Counted from the first letter of the stretch, positions 17,705 to 27,272 are shown. The stretch is DNA of 64,000 bases from Cryobacterium frigoriphilum (GCF_004403305.1 NZ_SOHE01000069.1:102521-166520); one strand, 5' to 3'. Numbers and translations are program-made. The notes: a model not told the origin generated them from the sequence alone.

Positions 17705-18721
17705 ATGGACTACCGCCTACTCGGACGCACCGGCGTTCAGGTCAGCCCGCTGTGCCTCGGCACGATGATGTTCGGCCCCTGGGGCAACCCCGACGTGGCC
17801 GACTCGATCCGCGTCATCCACCATGCCCTCAACGCCGGCATCAACTTCGTCGACACCGCCGATGTCTACTCGGGCGGTGAGTCCGAGCAGATCGTGGGTC
17901 AGGCTCTGAAAGGGCGCCGCGACGACGTCGTGCTGACGGCCAAGTTCTGCATGCCGATGGGGGAGGGCCCCAACCAGAGCGGCGGATCTCGCCGGTACAT
18001 CATGACAGCCGTCGAAGACTCGCTGCGGCGCCTCGACACCGACTATCTCGACCTGTACCAGGTGCACCGCCCGAGCGCCCTCATGGATGTCGACGAAACA
18101 CTCGGCGCCCTGACCGACCTCGTGCGGCAGGGCAAGGTGCGCTACATCGGCTCATCGTCCTACTCCGGCAGCCAGATCGTCGAGGCGCAGGTTGCTTCCC
18201 GTGACGGCCACCTCGCCCGATTCGTCACTGAGCAGCCGCCGTACTCGATTCTTGTGCGTGGCATCGAAGCGGACGTCCTGCCGACGGTTCAGCGCCACGG
18301 CATGGGCGCGTTGACCTACAGCCCGCTCGCCGGCGGCTGGCTCTCGGGCAAGTGGCGAGCGGATGCCCCGCCCAGGCCGACCTCATCGGCGCGCCCCCGC
18401 ATCCGTTTTGATATGACGAGTGTCGCAAACCAGCAGAAGCTCGAGGTGGTTGAGGCGCTGACCCAGGTCGCCGACGAAGCCGGCATCAGCCTGATCGAGC
18501 TGGCGATCGCGTTCGTCATCAACCATCCGGGGGTCACCTCCGCGATCATCGGGCCGCGCACGATGGAGCAGCTCGTCTCGCAGCTGCCGGCCGCCGACGT
18601 GAGGTTGAGCCCCGAGATTCTGGACCGGATCGACGAGCTGGTGCCGCCCGGCGTCACGATCAACCCGGGCGACAACAGCTACGGCGCGGCCGAGCTGGCG
18701 TGCGCCGCCCGCCGCCGCTGA
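17705..18721 (+). CDS. Aldo/keto reductase
   Basis: 338 residues, preceded by AGAAGGAGAG. The AKR catalytic tetrad is visible: Asp and Tyr in VDTADVYSGG, Lys in LTAKF and His in YQVHRP. The NADPH-binding C-terminal segment AIIGPRTMEQL is present. It resembles the YajO/tas subgroup that acts on small carbonyls. It lies 91 bases after the GH13 gene on the same strand, perhaps co-transcribed. Substrate unknown. Confidence 0.92.
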   Translation: MDYRLLGRTGVQVSPLCLGTMMFGPWGNPDVADSIRVIHHALNAGINFVDTADVYSGGESEQIVGQALKGRRDDVVLTAKFCMPMGEGPNQSGGSRRYIMTAVEDSLRRLDTDYLDLYQVHRPSALMDVDETLGALTDLVRQGKVRYIGSSSYSGSQIVEAQVASRDGHLARFVTEQPPYSILVRGIEADVLPTVQRHGMGALTYSPLAGGWLSGKWRADAPPRPTSSARPRIRFDMTSVANQQKLEVVEALTQVADEAGISLIELAIAFVINHPGVTSAIIGPRTMEQLVSQLPAADVRLSPEILDRIDELVPPGVTINPGDNSYGAAELACAARRR

Positions 18722-18894
18722 CCGGCCCGGTCGTCTTTCGCCGCACGCCAGAGGCTTACGCCCTTCCACGCGAGGCTCGAGGCCACGAGGTCGATGATGG
18801 CGCCGCGCATGCTGCCAGAAACCTCTGCTGTACCGCCCGAATGCGTCATGTGAATCCGATTCTCTTCGTTGCCGGGGCCGCGTACGATCGGGGG

Positions 18895-19812
18895 GTGCCC
18901 CCGCGTTCTCCTCTGCCACAACGACACGGGTTGGATGCGGCCTGGGTGGTCACCCCAGAACGATCCGAGCACCAGCCCTGGGCGACGATGGCGCACTGGC
19001 TGAACGAGCGAATGTCGGACGTCGTCGACGTGACGGGGTTTCTGGGCGCTGAACGATTTGTGTACGGGACAGGAGCTCCGGTACGTGGCCGTGACCCCTA
19101 CCGGCCGCACACCTTTATCTGGTTTTATCGCGACCTGGCCGGCGAGACCGTCGTGCCGGGGGACATCCATCTGATCTACCGCGATGAACGAATCGTGGTG
19201 ATCGACAAGCCGGCCTTTCTCTCCACGATTCCGCGCGGCCGGCATGTCGTGCAGAGTGTCGTGGTGCGCCTGCGCGACCAGCTCGAGCTGCCCGAGCTGT
19301 CGCCGCTGCATCGCCTCGACCGGGTGACGTCGGGGCTGGTGATTCTGGCGACCGAGCGACGCTGGCGCGGTGCGTACCAGTCGATGTTTCAACGCCGGGA
19401 AGTCGGCAAGACCTACCGGGCACTGGCCCCGCTGCTGCCGGGCCTCGAACTTCCCGTCACCGTGCGCAACCACCTCACCACGCGGCGCGGTCAGTGGCAG
19501 GCCGAGGTTGTGCCCGATGCACCGTTCAACGCCGAATCGCTGATTGAACTCGAGACCGTCAGCGGCGCGATGGGTGTATACAAGCTGACGCCCCAGACCG
19601 GGCGCACCCATCAACTGCGCATGCATATGCTCGGCCTGGGAATTGCCATCAGCGGTGATCCGCTGTACCCCATCGTTCAGGATATTGCGGTGAACGACTT
19701 CTCTCGCCCGCTGCAGCTGCTGGCAAGCCAGGTGAGGTTCACCGACCCCATCGATGGGGAGGCGCGGCAGTTCGACTGCGTGCGCACGCTTCCGCTCGGC
19801 AGCGAGGCTTGA
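18895..19812 (+). CDS. RluA-family rRNA/tRNA pseudouridine synthase
   Basis: About 305 residues from GTG 18895; the start is uncertain, as the frame runs back to 18700 and ATG 18841 is also possible. The catalytic Asp lies in LHRLDRVTSGLVI, and the C-terminal QTGRTHQLRMHM completes the RluA signature. The N-terminal region (about 90 residues) is not an obvious S4 domain. The enzyme isomerises a uridine in structured RNA. The target cannot be inferred. Confidence 0.9.
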   Translation: MPPRSPLPQRHGLDAAWVVTPERSEHQPWATMAHWLNERMSDVVDVTGFLGAERFVYGTGAPVRGRDPYRPHTFIWFYRDLAGETVVPGDIHLIYRDERIVVIDKPAFLSTIPRGRHVVQSVVVRLRDQLELPELSPLHRLDRVTSGLVILATERRWRGAYQSMFQRREVGKTYRALAPLLPGLELPVTVRNHLTTRRGQWQAEVVPDAPFNAESLIELETVSGAMGVYKLTPQTGRTHQLRMHMLGLGIAISGDPLYPIVQDIAVNDFSRPLQLLASQVRFTDPIDGEARQFDCVRTLPLGSEA

Positions 19813-19849
19813 CGCGCTGGCCTGTCGTGCCGGCCTGTCGATGATCAGC

Positions 19850-19897
19850 GCATCAGCGCATCAGCGCATCAGTGCATCAGTGCATCAGTGCATCAGG
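19850..19897. repeat. 8-bp tandem repeat, six copies of GCATCAG(C/T/G)
   Basis: Six head-to-tail copies of an octamer run across the convergent 3' ends of the pseudouridine-synthase and lysE-type genes. The last codons and stop of the lysE-type gene are built from the repeat. The unit length is not a multiple of three, so copy-number change would alter the region but not earlier lysE codons. Confidence 0.85.
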
Positions 19898-20508
19898 ACC
19901 AGCAGGACGGCGACGGCCATGAACAGCGACCCAAAGGTGCGGTTGAGAATAGTCTGCCCGCGCACGGTGTTCGTAAAGCGTTGAAACGACTTCGCCGCCG
20001 CCGCGAAAAATAGCCACATCACGACGATGTCGATCGCCACCACCGTGATGGTCAAGACGACGTACTGGGGCAGCAGTGGCTGCTCGGGCCGGATGAACTG
20101 CGGCATGAAGGCGAGAAAGAACACGAGTGCCTTGGGGTTGAGCAGATTGACCCAGAGACCGCGGCGAAACATCGACCAGGCCGGCACTCGGGTGAGCAGA
20201 GTCGTCAGGTCGCGTTCGGCCTGCGGTTTCTGCACGAAGAGACGGATGCCCAGAAACACCAGGTACGCGGCTCCGGCGTAGCGGATGATGTTGAAGAGCA
20301 CGGGGGACCCGGCCACAAGAACTCCGACACCGAGCGCAACAACGATCACGTGCACGACGAGCGCGGCCTGCTGGCCCAGGATTCCCCAGATGGAGCGTCG
20401 AAACCCAGAATTCAGCGAGTTGTTCATGGTGTTGATGGCGCCCGCGCCGGGGGTGAAGCTGATGAGTACGCCGGCGCCCGCGAGGGCCAGCCACAGGGAG
20501 AGTTGCAC
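19885..20508 (-). CDS. LysE/RhtB-family amino-acid exporter
   Basis: 207 residues from GTG 20508, six hydrophobic helices. The family signature is SFTPGAGAINTMNNSLNSG near the N-terminus, then WVNLLNPKALVFFLAFMPQFI. These proteins export amino acids such as homoserine, threonine or lysine. The terminal codons fall within an 8-bp tandem repeat. It is monocistronic, beginning 55 bases from the MBL gene's end on the same strand. Confidence 0.92.
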   Translation of the reverse strand: MQLSLWLALAGAGVLISFTPGAGAINTMNNSLNSGFRRSIWGILGQQAALVVHVIVVALGVGVLVAGSPVLFNIIRYAGAAYLVFLGIRLFVQKPQAERDLTTLLTRVPAWSMFRRGLWVNLLNPKALVFFLAFMPQFIRPEQPLLPQYVVLTITVVAIDIVVMWLFFAAAAKSFQRFTNTVRGQTILNRTFGSLFMAVAVLLVLMH

Positions 20509-20563
20509 ACGCCAGCGTATCGCGGGCGCGTGCGGTGCCCGTCACCGCACGCGCTCTGCGGAC

Positions 20564-21580
20564 TCAGCGATGGTGGGCGGCGATCCTGGCCAGGCCGTCG
20601 GCCGCTACGAAATCGCGGTGGATGGCGGTTTGGGAGAGCGCAGAAAACAAGAAGAACCCCTCGAGCCTGTTCCATCCGGCCGTCCAGGTCAATCGCTCGG
20701 CGATCTGCCAGATGGTGGAGTCGGGGCTGTCGGCCACCACCTCGGCGACTTCGCGTGAGCGCTTGAGGTGGTGCCTGGCCGACTTGCCGGCGCGCTTGGC
20801 GAGCCCGGAGAAGCGATAGCCGTGCCCGGGCAGCGCTTCGTGGTCGGGGTAGACGCTCACGGTGTCGAGTGAATCGAGATAGTCCGTGAGTGCGTTGGTG
20901 TTCGTGGGACCGCCGAGACCGAGACCGGCATGCATGGTCGGCAACAGGTGATCACCGGTGAACATGATCGACCGCGCGTCATCGCGCAGGCTCAGGTGCC
21001 CGGGCGTGTGACCGGGGGTGAGCATGGCCACGAGGTCGAATCCGGGGATGTCGAGGCGCTCGTTGTTTGCGAGTACGCGGTCAACGTGCACGTCGGGGTG
21101 CGGGGGAGTAGCGCTGAGTATCGCCTCGATTTCTGCGCGTCGGTTCGCCGGAACGCCCCAGTCGTCGAGCACGTGTGAGAACACCGACGGTGACCACCCG
21201 CCGACGCCGCGCGCGTACAGCGCCTCCTTCTCGGTGGCGTGCACCTGCAGCGGGGCGCCCGAGGCCTGCTTCAGCCGGGGCCCCATACCGATGTGGTCGG
21301 GGTGCAGATGCGTTGCCGTGATCGAGCGGATGTCGGTGGCCGCGGCGCCGAGGCTGGCCAGGGCGCGCAGCACCCGCTGCAGGTTGCTCTTCGAGTCCCA
21401 TCCCGGGTCGATCACGTGGATACCGTCGGCCGAGTCGCGCAGCAGATACAGCAGTGAGTACGGAATATGACCGCCGGGCATGGGCATGCCGAGCGCCCAG
21501 ACGTCGTCACGGACCTGTTCGAGGTCGGGTGCGATCCGCGTGGTGCTTGAGGCGAACTGTGCGGCGCTTGTCGCGTGCAT
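20564..21580 (-). CDS. Metallo-beta-lactamase-fold hydrolase
   Basis: 338 residues. The zinc-binding motif THLHPDHIG (H-x-H-x-D-H) plus TPGHTPGHLSL and FTGDHLL show a glyoxalase II-like MBL fold. The C-terminal third has helical LKRSREVAEVV, as in MBL proteins annotated as thioesterase- or LACTB2-like. It ends 55 bases upstream of lysE and starts only 6 bases after menB, so it is probably co-transcribed with menB. A thioesterase role in CoA metabolism is possible but unproven. Confidence 0.85.
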   Translation of the reverse strand: MHATSAAQFASSTTRIAPDLEQVRDDVWALGMPMPGGHIPYSLLYLLRDSADGIHVIDPGWDSKSNLQRVLRALASLGAAATDIRSITATHLHPDHIGMGPRLKQASGAPLQVHATEKEALYARGVGGWSPSVFSHVLDDWGVPANRRAEIEAILSATPPHPDVHVDRVLANNERLDIPGFDLVAMLTPGHTPGHLSLRDDARSIMFTGDHLLPTMHAGLGLGGPTNTNALTDYLDSLDTVSVYPDHEALPGHGYRFSGLAKRAGKSARHHLKRSREVAEVVADSPDSTIWQIAERLTWTAGWNRLEGFFLFSALSQTAIHRDFVAADGLARIAAHHR

Positions 21581-21586
21581 CGCTGC

Positions 21587-22474
21587 CTAGAATTGCCAGG
21601 GGAAGGGCGACCAGTCCGGTTCGCGCCGTTCCAGGAACGCGTCCTTACCCTCGACGGCCTCATCGGTTCCGTACGCCAGCCGGGTGGCCTCACCGGCAAA
21701 GATCTGCTGGCCCACCATCCCGTCGTCGACGGCGTTGAACGAGAACTTGAGCATGCGGATCGCAGTGGGCGACTTCGTCAGAATCGTGTTGGCCCAGTCC
21801 AGCGCCGTCGTTTCGAGTTGGGCGTGCGGCACCACAGCATTGACCGCACCCATCTCGTAGGCGCGCTGCGCGTCGTAGGGACGAGCGAGAAAGAAGACCT
21901 CTCGCGCGAATTTCTGCCCGACGTGTTGCGCGAAGTACGCGCTGCCGTAACCGCCGTCGAAGGACCCGACATCGGCATCCGTCTGCTTGAACATGCCGTG
22001 TTCCTTGCTGGCGATGGACAGATCGCAGACCACGTGCAGCGAGTGACCGCCGCCCGCGGCCCAGCCCGGAATGACCGCGATGACGACCTTGGGCATGAAT
22101 CGAATGAGACGCTGCACCTCGAGAATGTGCAGGCGCCCGGTGCTGACCGTTCCGTCACGATACTGGTAGCCGTCGCGGCCACGGATGCGCTGATCTCCGC
22201 CCGAGCAGAACGCCCAGCCGCCGTCTTTCGGGCTCGGTCCGTTACCGGTGAGCAGAACGACGCCGATGCGGGTGTTCTGCCGGGCATCATCGAGCACCCG
22301 GTAGAGCTCATCGACCGACTGCGGGCGGAAGGCATTGCGTACCTCCGGCCGGTTGAAGGCGACCCGGGCGACCCGGCCGGCAATGTCGTGGTGGTACGTG
22401 ATGTCCTGCAGCGCGGAAAAGCCGTCGACGGGCTTCCACAGGGACGGGTCAAAGATCTCGGAAACCTGGGTCAT
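21587..22474 (-). CDS. menB: 1,4-dihydroxy-2-naphthoyl-CoA synthase
   Basis: 295 residues, crotonase fold. MenB-specific features are AFCSGGDQR with the active-site loop RGRDGYQY, GGGHSLHVVCDL, TDADVGSFDGGYGS and the C-terminal EGKDAFLERREPDW. It cyclises o-succinylbenzoyl-CoA in menaquinone biosynthesis, as expected in an aerobic actinobacterium. Other men genes are not in the window. The MBL hydrolase gene lies 6 bases downstream; an alcohol dehydrogenase gene ends 24 bases upstream on the same strand. Confidence 0.96.
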   Translation of the reverse strand: MTQVSEIFDPSLWKPVDGFSALQDITYHHDIAGRVARVAFNRPEVRNAFRPQSVDELYRVLDDARQNTRIGVVLLTGNGPSPKDGGWAFCSGGDQRIRGRDGYQYRDGTVSTGRLHILEVQRLIRFMPKVVIAVIPGWAAGGGHSLHVVCDLSIASKEHGMFKQTDADVGSFDGGYGSAYFAQHVGQKFAREVFFLARPYDAQRAYEMGAVNAVVPHAQLETTALDWANTILTKSPTAIRMLKFSFNAVDDGMVGQQIFAGEATRLAYGTDEAVEGKDAFLERREPDWSPFPWQF

Positions 22475-22498
22475 GGTTTCAGCTTAGGTGCGGGTTGC

Positions 22499-23554
22499 TC
22501 AGGCGTCGGAGCCGAAGGTGGCCACGTCGATGACGAAGCGGTAGCGCACGTCGCTGCGGATGACGCGCTCGTAGGCCTCGTTGACCTGGTCGACGCTGAT
22601 GATCTCGACGTCGGCGCCGATACCGTGGGCGGCGCAGAAATCGAGCATCTCCTGCGTCTGACGGATGCCGCCGATTTTCGATCCGGCGATCGACCGGCGC
22701 TGGGAGGCGAGCCAGAACATCTTCACCTGGTCGGGCTCGGTCGGGATGCCCACGTGCACGAGGGTGCCGTCGAGGGCGAGCAGGCCGAGGTAGCGCTCCA
22801 GGTCGAGGTTCGCGGCGACCGTGTTCACGATGAGGTCGAAGTGGTTCTCGAGCTCGGTGAAGGTGGCCGGGTCGTTCGTGGCAAAGTAGTGGTCCGCGCC
22901 GAAACGCAGGCCGTCTTCTTGCTTGCTGAGGGTCTGGCTGAGCACGGTCACCTCGGCGCCGAGCGCGTGGGCGATCTTCACGCCCATGTGGCCGAGCCCG
23001 CCCATGCCGAGAATGGCCACCTTCTTGCCGGGGCCGGCCTTCCAGTTGGTGAGCGGCGAGTACAGGGTGATGCCGGCGCAGAGCAGGGGAGCGGCTTCTG
23101 AGAGTTCGATGCCCTCGGGGATGCCGAGCACGAAGTTCTCGTCGACGACGACGGCGGTGCTGTAGCCACCGTTGGTGGGGGTGCCGTCGTAGTATCGCGA
23201 GTTGTAGGTGCCGACCTCGCCCTTCAGGCAGTACTGCTCTTCGCCGGCGAGGCAGTTGGCGCACTCGCGGCAGGAGTCAACGAAGCAGCCAACACCGACG
23301 CGGTCGCCCACCCGATAGCGGGTGACCTCGGTTCCGACGGCGCTGACGATGCCAGCGATCTCGTGGCCGGGAACCATGGGGAAGAGGCCAACGCCCCACT
23401 CGTCGCGGGCCTGGTGGATGTCGGAGTGGCAGATGCCGGCGAACTTGATGTCGATCGCCACGTCGTTGGCGCCTGGTGTGCGCACCTCGACCGTGGTGCG
23501 TGCGAGGGGCTGGTTGGCCGCGGGGGCGGCGAGGGCGGAAACGGTGAGAGTCAA
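22499..23554 (-). CDS. Zinc-dependent NAD(P) alcohol dehydrogenase (YahK/CAD-like)
   Basis: 351 residues. I chose TTG 23554 because the family starts near [14 protein letters not shown]; the open frame reaches 23710. Catalytic zinc ligands lie in GICHSDIH and PGHEIAG. The structural zinc site is [15 protein letters not shown], and the nucleotide-binding motif is [11 protein letters not shown]. Such enzymes reduce aldehydes, often aromatic or aliphatic, with NADPH. The TTG start with a weak ribosome site suggests modest translation. Confidence 0.9.
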   Translation of the reverse strand: MTLTVSALAAPAANQPLARTTVEVRTPGANDVAIDIKFAGICHSDIHQARDEWGVGLFPMVPGHEIAGIVSAVGTEVTRYRVGDRVGVGCFVDSCRECANCLAGEEQYCLKGEVGTYNSRYYDGTPTNGGYSTAVVVDENFVLGIPEGIELSEAAPLLCAGITLYSPLTNWKAGPGKKVAILGMGGLGHMGVKIAHALGAEVTVLSQTLSKQEDGLRFGADHYFATNDPATFTELENHFDLIVNTVAANLDLERYLGLLALDGTLVHVGIPTEPDQVKMFWLASQRRSIAGSKIGGIRQTQEMLDFCAAHGIGADVEIISVDQVNEAYERVIRSDVRYRFVIDVATFGSDA

Positions 23555-23763
23555 AAGAACGTCCAATGCGGGTTGGGGAAGGCGGGGTTCTTCGTGCCAC
23601 CCCACGACACCCGCTGCTTCGACGCTACGTGGTGTGCCCGGCAAAGTGCTGATCTGAATGGGTCTGAAGGGGGTACTGATAGGCCCTCCCACGACGTCCG
23701 CCCGGTGCACTCATGCCGCCCAGAGGGCCGATCGCGCGTTCGGGAATATGGCCCGCACGGCCG

Positions 23764-25278
23764 CTAGTTCACGGGGCGGTTGGCGCGGTGGTTTTGTGCG
23801 GGCCGCCACGTTTGGCTGGGGTCTATCCAGGCGGGGCCGAGTACTTCGGGCCGTCCGTGGGTCATGCGGATTTGCCATCCGGAGGTGTCGATGGCGTGGT
23901 GATGTCGGTAGCAGAGGCAGACCCCGTTGGCGACTTCGGTTTTGCCGCCCTGGGCGTAGCTTTTCACGTGGTGCAGTTCGGTCCAGTACGCCGGAATGTC
24001 GCAACCCGGGATGATGCAGCCGCCATCGCGAGACATGATGGCTTTGGTCATCGCTGGGGAGAACGCCCGCCGCTTATCGCCAACGCGCAGCACCTCGTTA
24101 TTCGGACCGAACAAGATGGGGATGAACCCGCCGCTACAGAGTGCCTGATCCACGGTCGTGAGCGAGACCGGGGCCTCAACCCCGTCGATCCAGCCGACGC
24201 CGCGGCCGGCGTTGAGGTCGACCGCGTTGACGTGCACGGTGACGGTGGGGGCGGAGCCGCCCATCACTCCGGCTTTGGGGTCGCGGGCCGCTTCGCGGAC
24301 CATGTCGCGCAGTATGTCGGCCCGCTTTTCCCCGCCGGGGCGACGGTCGATATCAACGACCTCGGCGTCAGGCACGACCTCGGCCCCGTCGGACCCGGCC
24401 AGCTCGGTGTCAGGCACGACGTCGGACCCGTCGGCCCCGGCCAGCTCAGCCGGCCCGGCCGTGGGGAGAAACTTCACCGTCGCCCGCGCCGACAGCCGCG
24501 ACGCGAAATACGTCTCGAACTCCCCGCGCAGGTCGGGGGTCACGCCGCCGAAGATTCGGTAGAGGCCCCGTTCGAACGAGCCGAAGCTGATGCTGCTCTT
24601 GGCCTCCCGAGCCTCTTCCTGGGGTGCGATGCCGTCGGGGTCGAGGCGGGCCTGCCACTCATGCACCAACACCCGCATCCGATCAGCCGGCAACGCGATA
24701 CCGGCACCCGGCAGCCCTGCGGTATCAGCATTGAGGGCGCCCGTCGCGTTGGCGACGAGCACCCGCTCGGCGAGGTGCAGGTCCGAGGGGTCGGCCTGCC
24801 GGATGACCTCTTGCAGGCCTTTCACGATGATCTCGGCCGAGTCCACGCCGATCTCCCCGGCGGCCAGTGCCGCGCTCACGGTGGGAAACACCGCCGGTCG
24901 CAGCTGGCCCACCTCGGACCGCACCGACGTCAGCGCACCCAGGCTGATGCGTCGCTTCACTTCCCGCACCGACACGTGGGTGACACTCATGATCAGGCCG
25001 AGCTTGCCCGTGCACCCCATGCGCTCAGACAGGGTGTCGGTGCCGCCGTAGAGCTCGACGTCGGCGCGGCGGGCGACCTCCGCTGTTGATGCAACGCGGG
25101 CACCATCGACGCGGCGGCCGAGCTGCTCAAGACCATCAAGAAGGGCGAGTGACAAGGCATCATCTTGTAGTGAGTAGGTCAGCCCGGTCAGGGCCTTGGC
25201 GAGCAGCTCGTTGATGTAGGCGAGCTGGTCTACCGGATTGTGGTCGGCATCTGTGTCCGACGGGAGTGTCTGTGACAT
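23764..25278 (-). CDS. DUF222 / HNH endonuclease-like protein, copy 1
   Basis: 504 residues. A long helical DUF222 region (about residues 15-260) is followed by an acidic linker with a 14-residue tandem repeat (VVPDTELAGSDGAE then VVPDAEVV). The C-terminal HNH domain has CIIPGCDIPAYWTELHHV and later CYRHHHAIDTSGW, giving the two Cys pairs and the HH catalytic pair. This is the 13E12-repeat family, abundant in actinobacteria, and its role is unclear. A second copy about 97% identical in protein lies at 59524-61038 in the opposite orientation. Confidence 0.92.
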   Translation of the reverse strand: MSQTLPSDTDADHNPVDQLAYINELLAKALTGLTYSLQDDALSLALLDGLEQLGRRVDGARVASTAEVARRADVELYGGTDTLSERMGCTGKLGLIMSVTHVSVREVKRRISLGALTSVRSEVGQLRPAVFPTVSAALAAGEIGVDSAEIIVKGLQEVIRQADPSDLHLAERVLVANATGALNADTAGLPGAGIALPADRMRVLVHEWQARLDPDGIAPQEEAREAKSSISFGSFERGLYRIFGGVTPDLRGEFETYFASRLSARATVKFLPTAGPAELAGADGSDVVPDTELAGSDGAEVVPDAEVVDIDRRPGGEKRADILRDMVREAARDPKAGVMGGSAPTVTVHVNAVDLNAGRGVGWIDGVEAPVSLTTVDQALCSGGFIPILFGPNNEVLRVGDKRRAFSPAMTKAIMSRDGGCIIPGCDIPAYWTELHHVKSYAQGGKTEVANGVCLCYRHHHAIDTSGWQIRMTHGRPEVLGPAWIDPSQTWRPAQNHRANRPVN

Positions 25279-25462
25279 ATTCTCAGTTTACTCCTGAATG
25301 AAGACAAATACCAGAGAATCTTAAGAATTTTTCATGACTTTGGTACTTATCGACACCTCGAGTAGCGGCCCATTCCTGTCGGCTGAACGAGGTGCAACAT
25401 CCGTCACCTGCCGGAAATCGCCTCGCCTCAACCCGAGCCTCTCACCACCCACCGACACTCCA
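23764..25462 (-). repeat. 1.7-kb inverted repeat, arm 1 (with 59337-61038)
   Basis: The homology covers the whole DUF222 gene and about 185 bp of upstream sequence, ending at ACACTCCA. It stops abruptly at the stop codon. Long runs are identical, for example the 70-odd bases around the HNH Cys motif, while others differ mostly at third positions, a pattern expected from gene conversion. The upstream part is more diverged than the coding part. Confidence 0.9.
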
Positions 25463-25614
25463 GACTCCGGCGGCGTCCATGCCTATCCGGGCGTCCATGC
25501 CTATTCGACAGGCGCGCACTAGCCGCCGGATCGCCTCCGTGCGATTATGTGGCTGTCGACCGCGACCGCGCGTGATCCAGGCTGAAATTCGAACCCGGGA
25601 CAGGATATTCACCC
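25279..25614. other. 336-bp divergent intergenic region
   Basis: The left 184 bases belong to the DUF222 inverted repeat and should carry its promoter. At 25473-25490 and 25491-25508 there is an 18-bp near-perfect direct repeat, GCGTCCATGCCTAT(C/T)CG. The rest leads into the GNAT gene. I see no further gene. Confidence 0.5.
25473..25508. repeat. 18-bp direct repeat, two copies
   Basis: GCGTCCATGCCTATCCGG is followed directly by GCGTCCATGCCTATTCGA. It lies 107 bases upstream of the GNAT start. It could be a tandem regulator site or simple slippage. Confidence 0.6.
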
Positions 25615-26082
25615 ATGTCGCAGAGCTCATCCGTTACTCAATGCCACACCCGCCGTCTGGGCGCTGGCGATCTCAGCCTCGCTCGCATCACGCTCAATGT
25701 GATGGCAAAGGTCTTCGAAACGGATGCCGTCGACGACCGCGACGCGCATCTGGTCGACCTGCTGCGGTCGCCGCAGTTCTGGGCTTTCACGGCGACCATC
25801 GATGGTCGCGTGGTTGGCGGGCTCACGGGCTACACGCTGCCCATGGCCCGCACGGCTGCTCGCGAGCTGTTCATCTATGATCTCGCCGTCGATGCCGCGT
25901 ATCAACGCCGCGGCGTGGCAACCCGCCTGATGAGCGCCGCGCGTCAGTCGGCCCAGGTGGAGGGCATCGACGAGATCTTTCTCGTGGCCGAAACCGCCGA
26001 TTCGCACGCTCTCGCGTTTTACCGGGCCATCGGCATGGCCGAGATGGCCACGACGACCTTCGCCTACGGCTCGCCCGCCTGA
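25615..26082 (+). CDS. GNAT acetyltransferase resembling AAC(3)-I
   Basis: 155 residues. RRLGAGDLSLARITL at the N-terminus, VGGLTGYTLP, ELFIYDLAVDAAYQRRGVATRLM (the acetyl-CoA P-loop region) and ALAFYRAIGM resemble the aminoglycoside 3-N-acetyltransferase I family. Chromosomal relatives in soil actinobacteria are common, and not all confer resistance. It is convergent with the lactonase gene (9 bases apart). Resistance is possible but not shown by sequence. Confidence 0.8.
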   Translation: MSQSSSVTQCHTRRLGAGDLSLARITLNVMAKVFETDAVDDRDAHLVDLLRSPQFWAFTATIDGRVVGGLTGYTLPMARTAARELFIYDLAVDAAYQRRGVATRLMSAARQSAQVEGIDEIFLVAETADSHALAFYRAIGMAEMATTTFAYGSPA

Positions 26083-26091
26083 CGCGCTGGA

Positions 26092-27117
26092 CTAAACGAA
26101 GCGGACCCAGTTCGCCCCGTGCCCGGTCTGCACCCGTTGCGAGAGGCGAAGGTCGTCCTCGTCGACCGTATAGACCGAAACGGTGGTGGATTCTTCCCCC
26201 GCCGCGACCAGGTGACGGCCGTCGGTACTGAGTGCGAAGCCGCGCGGCTGTGTCTCGGTTGCCGTGAAGCGTCGAGGGGGTGCGAGGGTGCCGTCGGCCG
26301 CGACAGACAGTGCACCGAGGGTGCTCTCGGTGCGTTCGGACGCCCACAGCGTGCGCCCGCCCGTCCCGAGATGCAGATCGGCACCCCAGATCAGGTGATT
26401 TGGGCGTGGGTCTACCCCGATGCGGCCGTGTCCGAGGCCCGCAGAGGTGTCGAACGCTGCGGGAGAGCTGCGCAGAGCCAGGACGCCGCTCGTGCGGTCA
26501 CGGGAGAAGTGCAACACCTCACCGGAGAACTCGGTGAGAACATAGACGGCGTTCTGTGCCTCGTTGAGCACGAGGTGGCGAGGTCCGCTCCCGCTGGGTG
26601 CGGCCACGGTGGCCGGTGAGAGCGGCGCGAGCGAGAGGTCGTCCTGGATCGCGTACTGTGCCACCAGATCCGCTCCGAGGGAGACGAAGTAGGCGAATTT
26701 CCCGTCCTCGCTCGGGAGTACCGAATGCAAGTTCGGGTACGAGATTCGCGTCACCGGTTCCCCGACTCCGCCTTGCCCCACCGGCGCGCTGATGCCGTAG
26801 CCTCCGCCGTAGGATACGCCGAGGAGTGCGGATCCTCCGCGCGTCAGCGCCACATAGTTGAGACCGCCGCCCTGCAGATCGCGACGTGAGATCTGGGTCA
26901 GCACGCCGCTGTCCCGGTCCAGCGCGAGCGTCACGATGCCAGAGGGATCGCCCTTCACGGCGGCGTGCACCAGATCACGCGAGGGGTCGACGACGAAGTT
27001 CGAGCAGCCCGTGAGCCCATGGGCTGTGGCGAGAAGTGTGAGTGAGTCGCCGGACAGACGGAAGGACGTGATGGTTCCGTCGCCGGCATTGGCGACGAGG
27101 ACGAGGGATGCGGTCAT
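26092..27117 (-). CDS. Lactonase-family (6-phosphogluconolactonase-like) beta-propeller
   Basis: 341 residues from ATG 27117. A seven-bladed propeller is suggested by repeated strands such as GSGPRHLVLNEAQNAVYVL, QPRGFALSTDGRHLVAAGE and TGHGANWVRFV, as in Pgl/YbhE proteins. Known members hydrolyse 6-phosphogluconolactone or carboxymuconolactone-like rings. No signal peptide. Monocistronic and divergent from the DUF1801-like gene. Confidence 0.85.
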   Translation of the reverse strand: MTASLVLVANAGDGTITSFRLSGDSLTLLATAHGLTGCSNFVVDPSRDLVHAAVKGDPSGIVTLALDRDSGVLTQISRRDLQGGGLNYVALTRGGSALLGVSYGGGYGISAPVGQGGVGEPVTRISYPNLHSVLPSEDGKFAYFVSLGADLVAQYAIQDDLSLAPLSPATVAAPSGSGPRHLVLNEAQNAVYVLTEFSGEVLHFSRDRTSGVLALRSSPAAFDTSAGLGHGRIGVDPRPNHLIWGADLHLGTGGRTLWASERTESTLGALSVAADGTLAPPRRFTATETQPRGFALSTDGRHLVAAGEESTTVSVYTVDEDDLRLSQRVQTGHGANWVRFV

Positions 27118-27272
27118 CTGGCTATCGTACGAGGCCGTGTGACCGGTGCGCCTCACCAGATTCAGGAGCATCCAGTCGGCAGCACTCCCAGGATGGGGCG
27201 GAATGCGGCACTTGCCGCCGTGCCTGCGTCGTGCAATGATCCGATTTTCGACCACGACCGAGAGGAACTGCG

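Noticed and set aside
21575..23101. 508-codon ORF antisense to menB and the alcohol dehydrogenase
   Set aside because: It spans two well-identified opposite-strand genes and shows His/Arg/Glu-rich low-complexity sequence typical of GC-rich shadows.
23764..25462. Insertion sequence
   Set aside because: The repeated unit encodes a DUF222/HNH protein, with no transposase, no short terminal inverted repeats and no target duplication visible.
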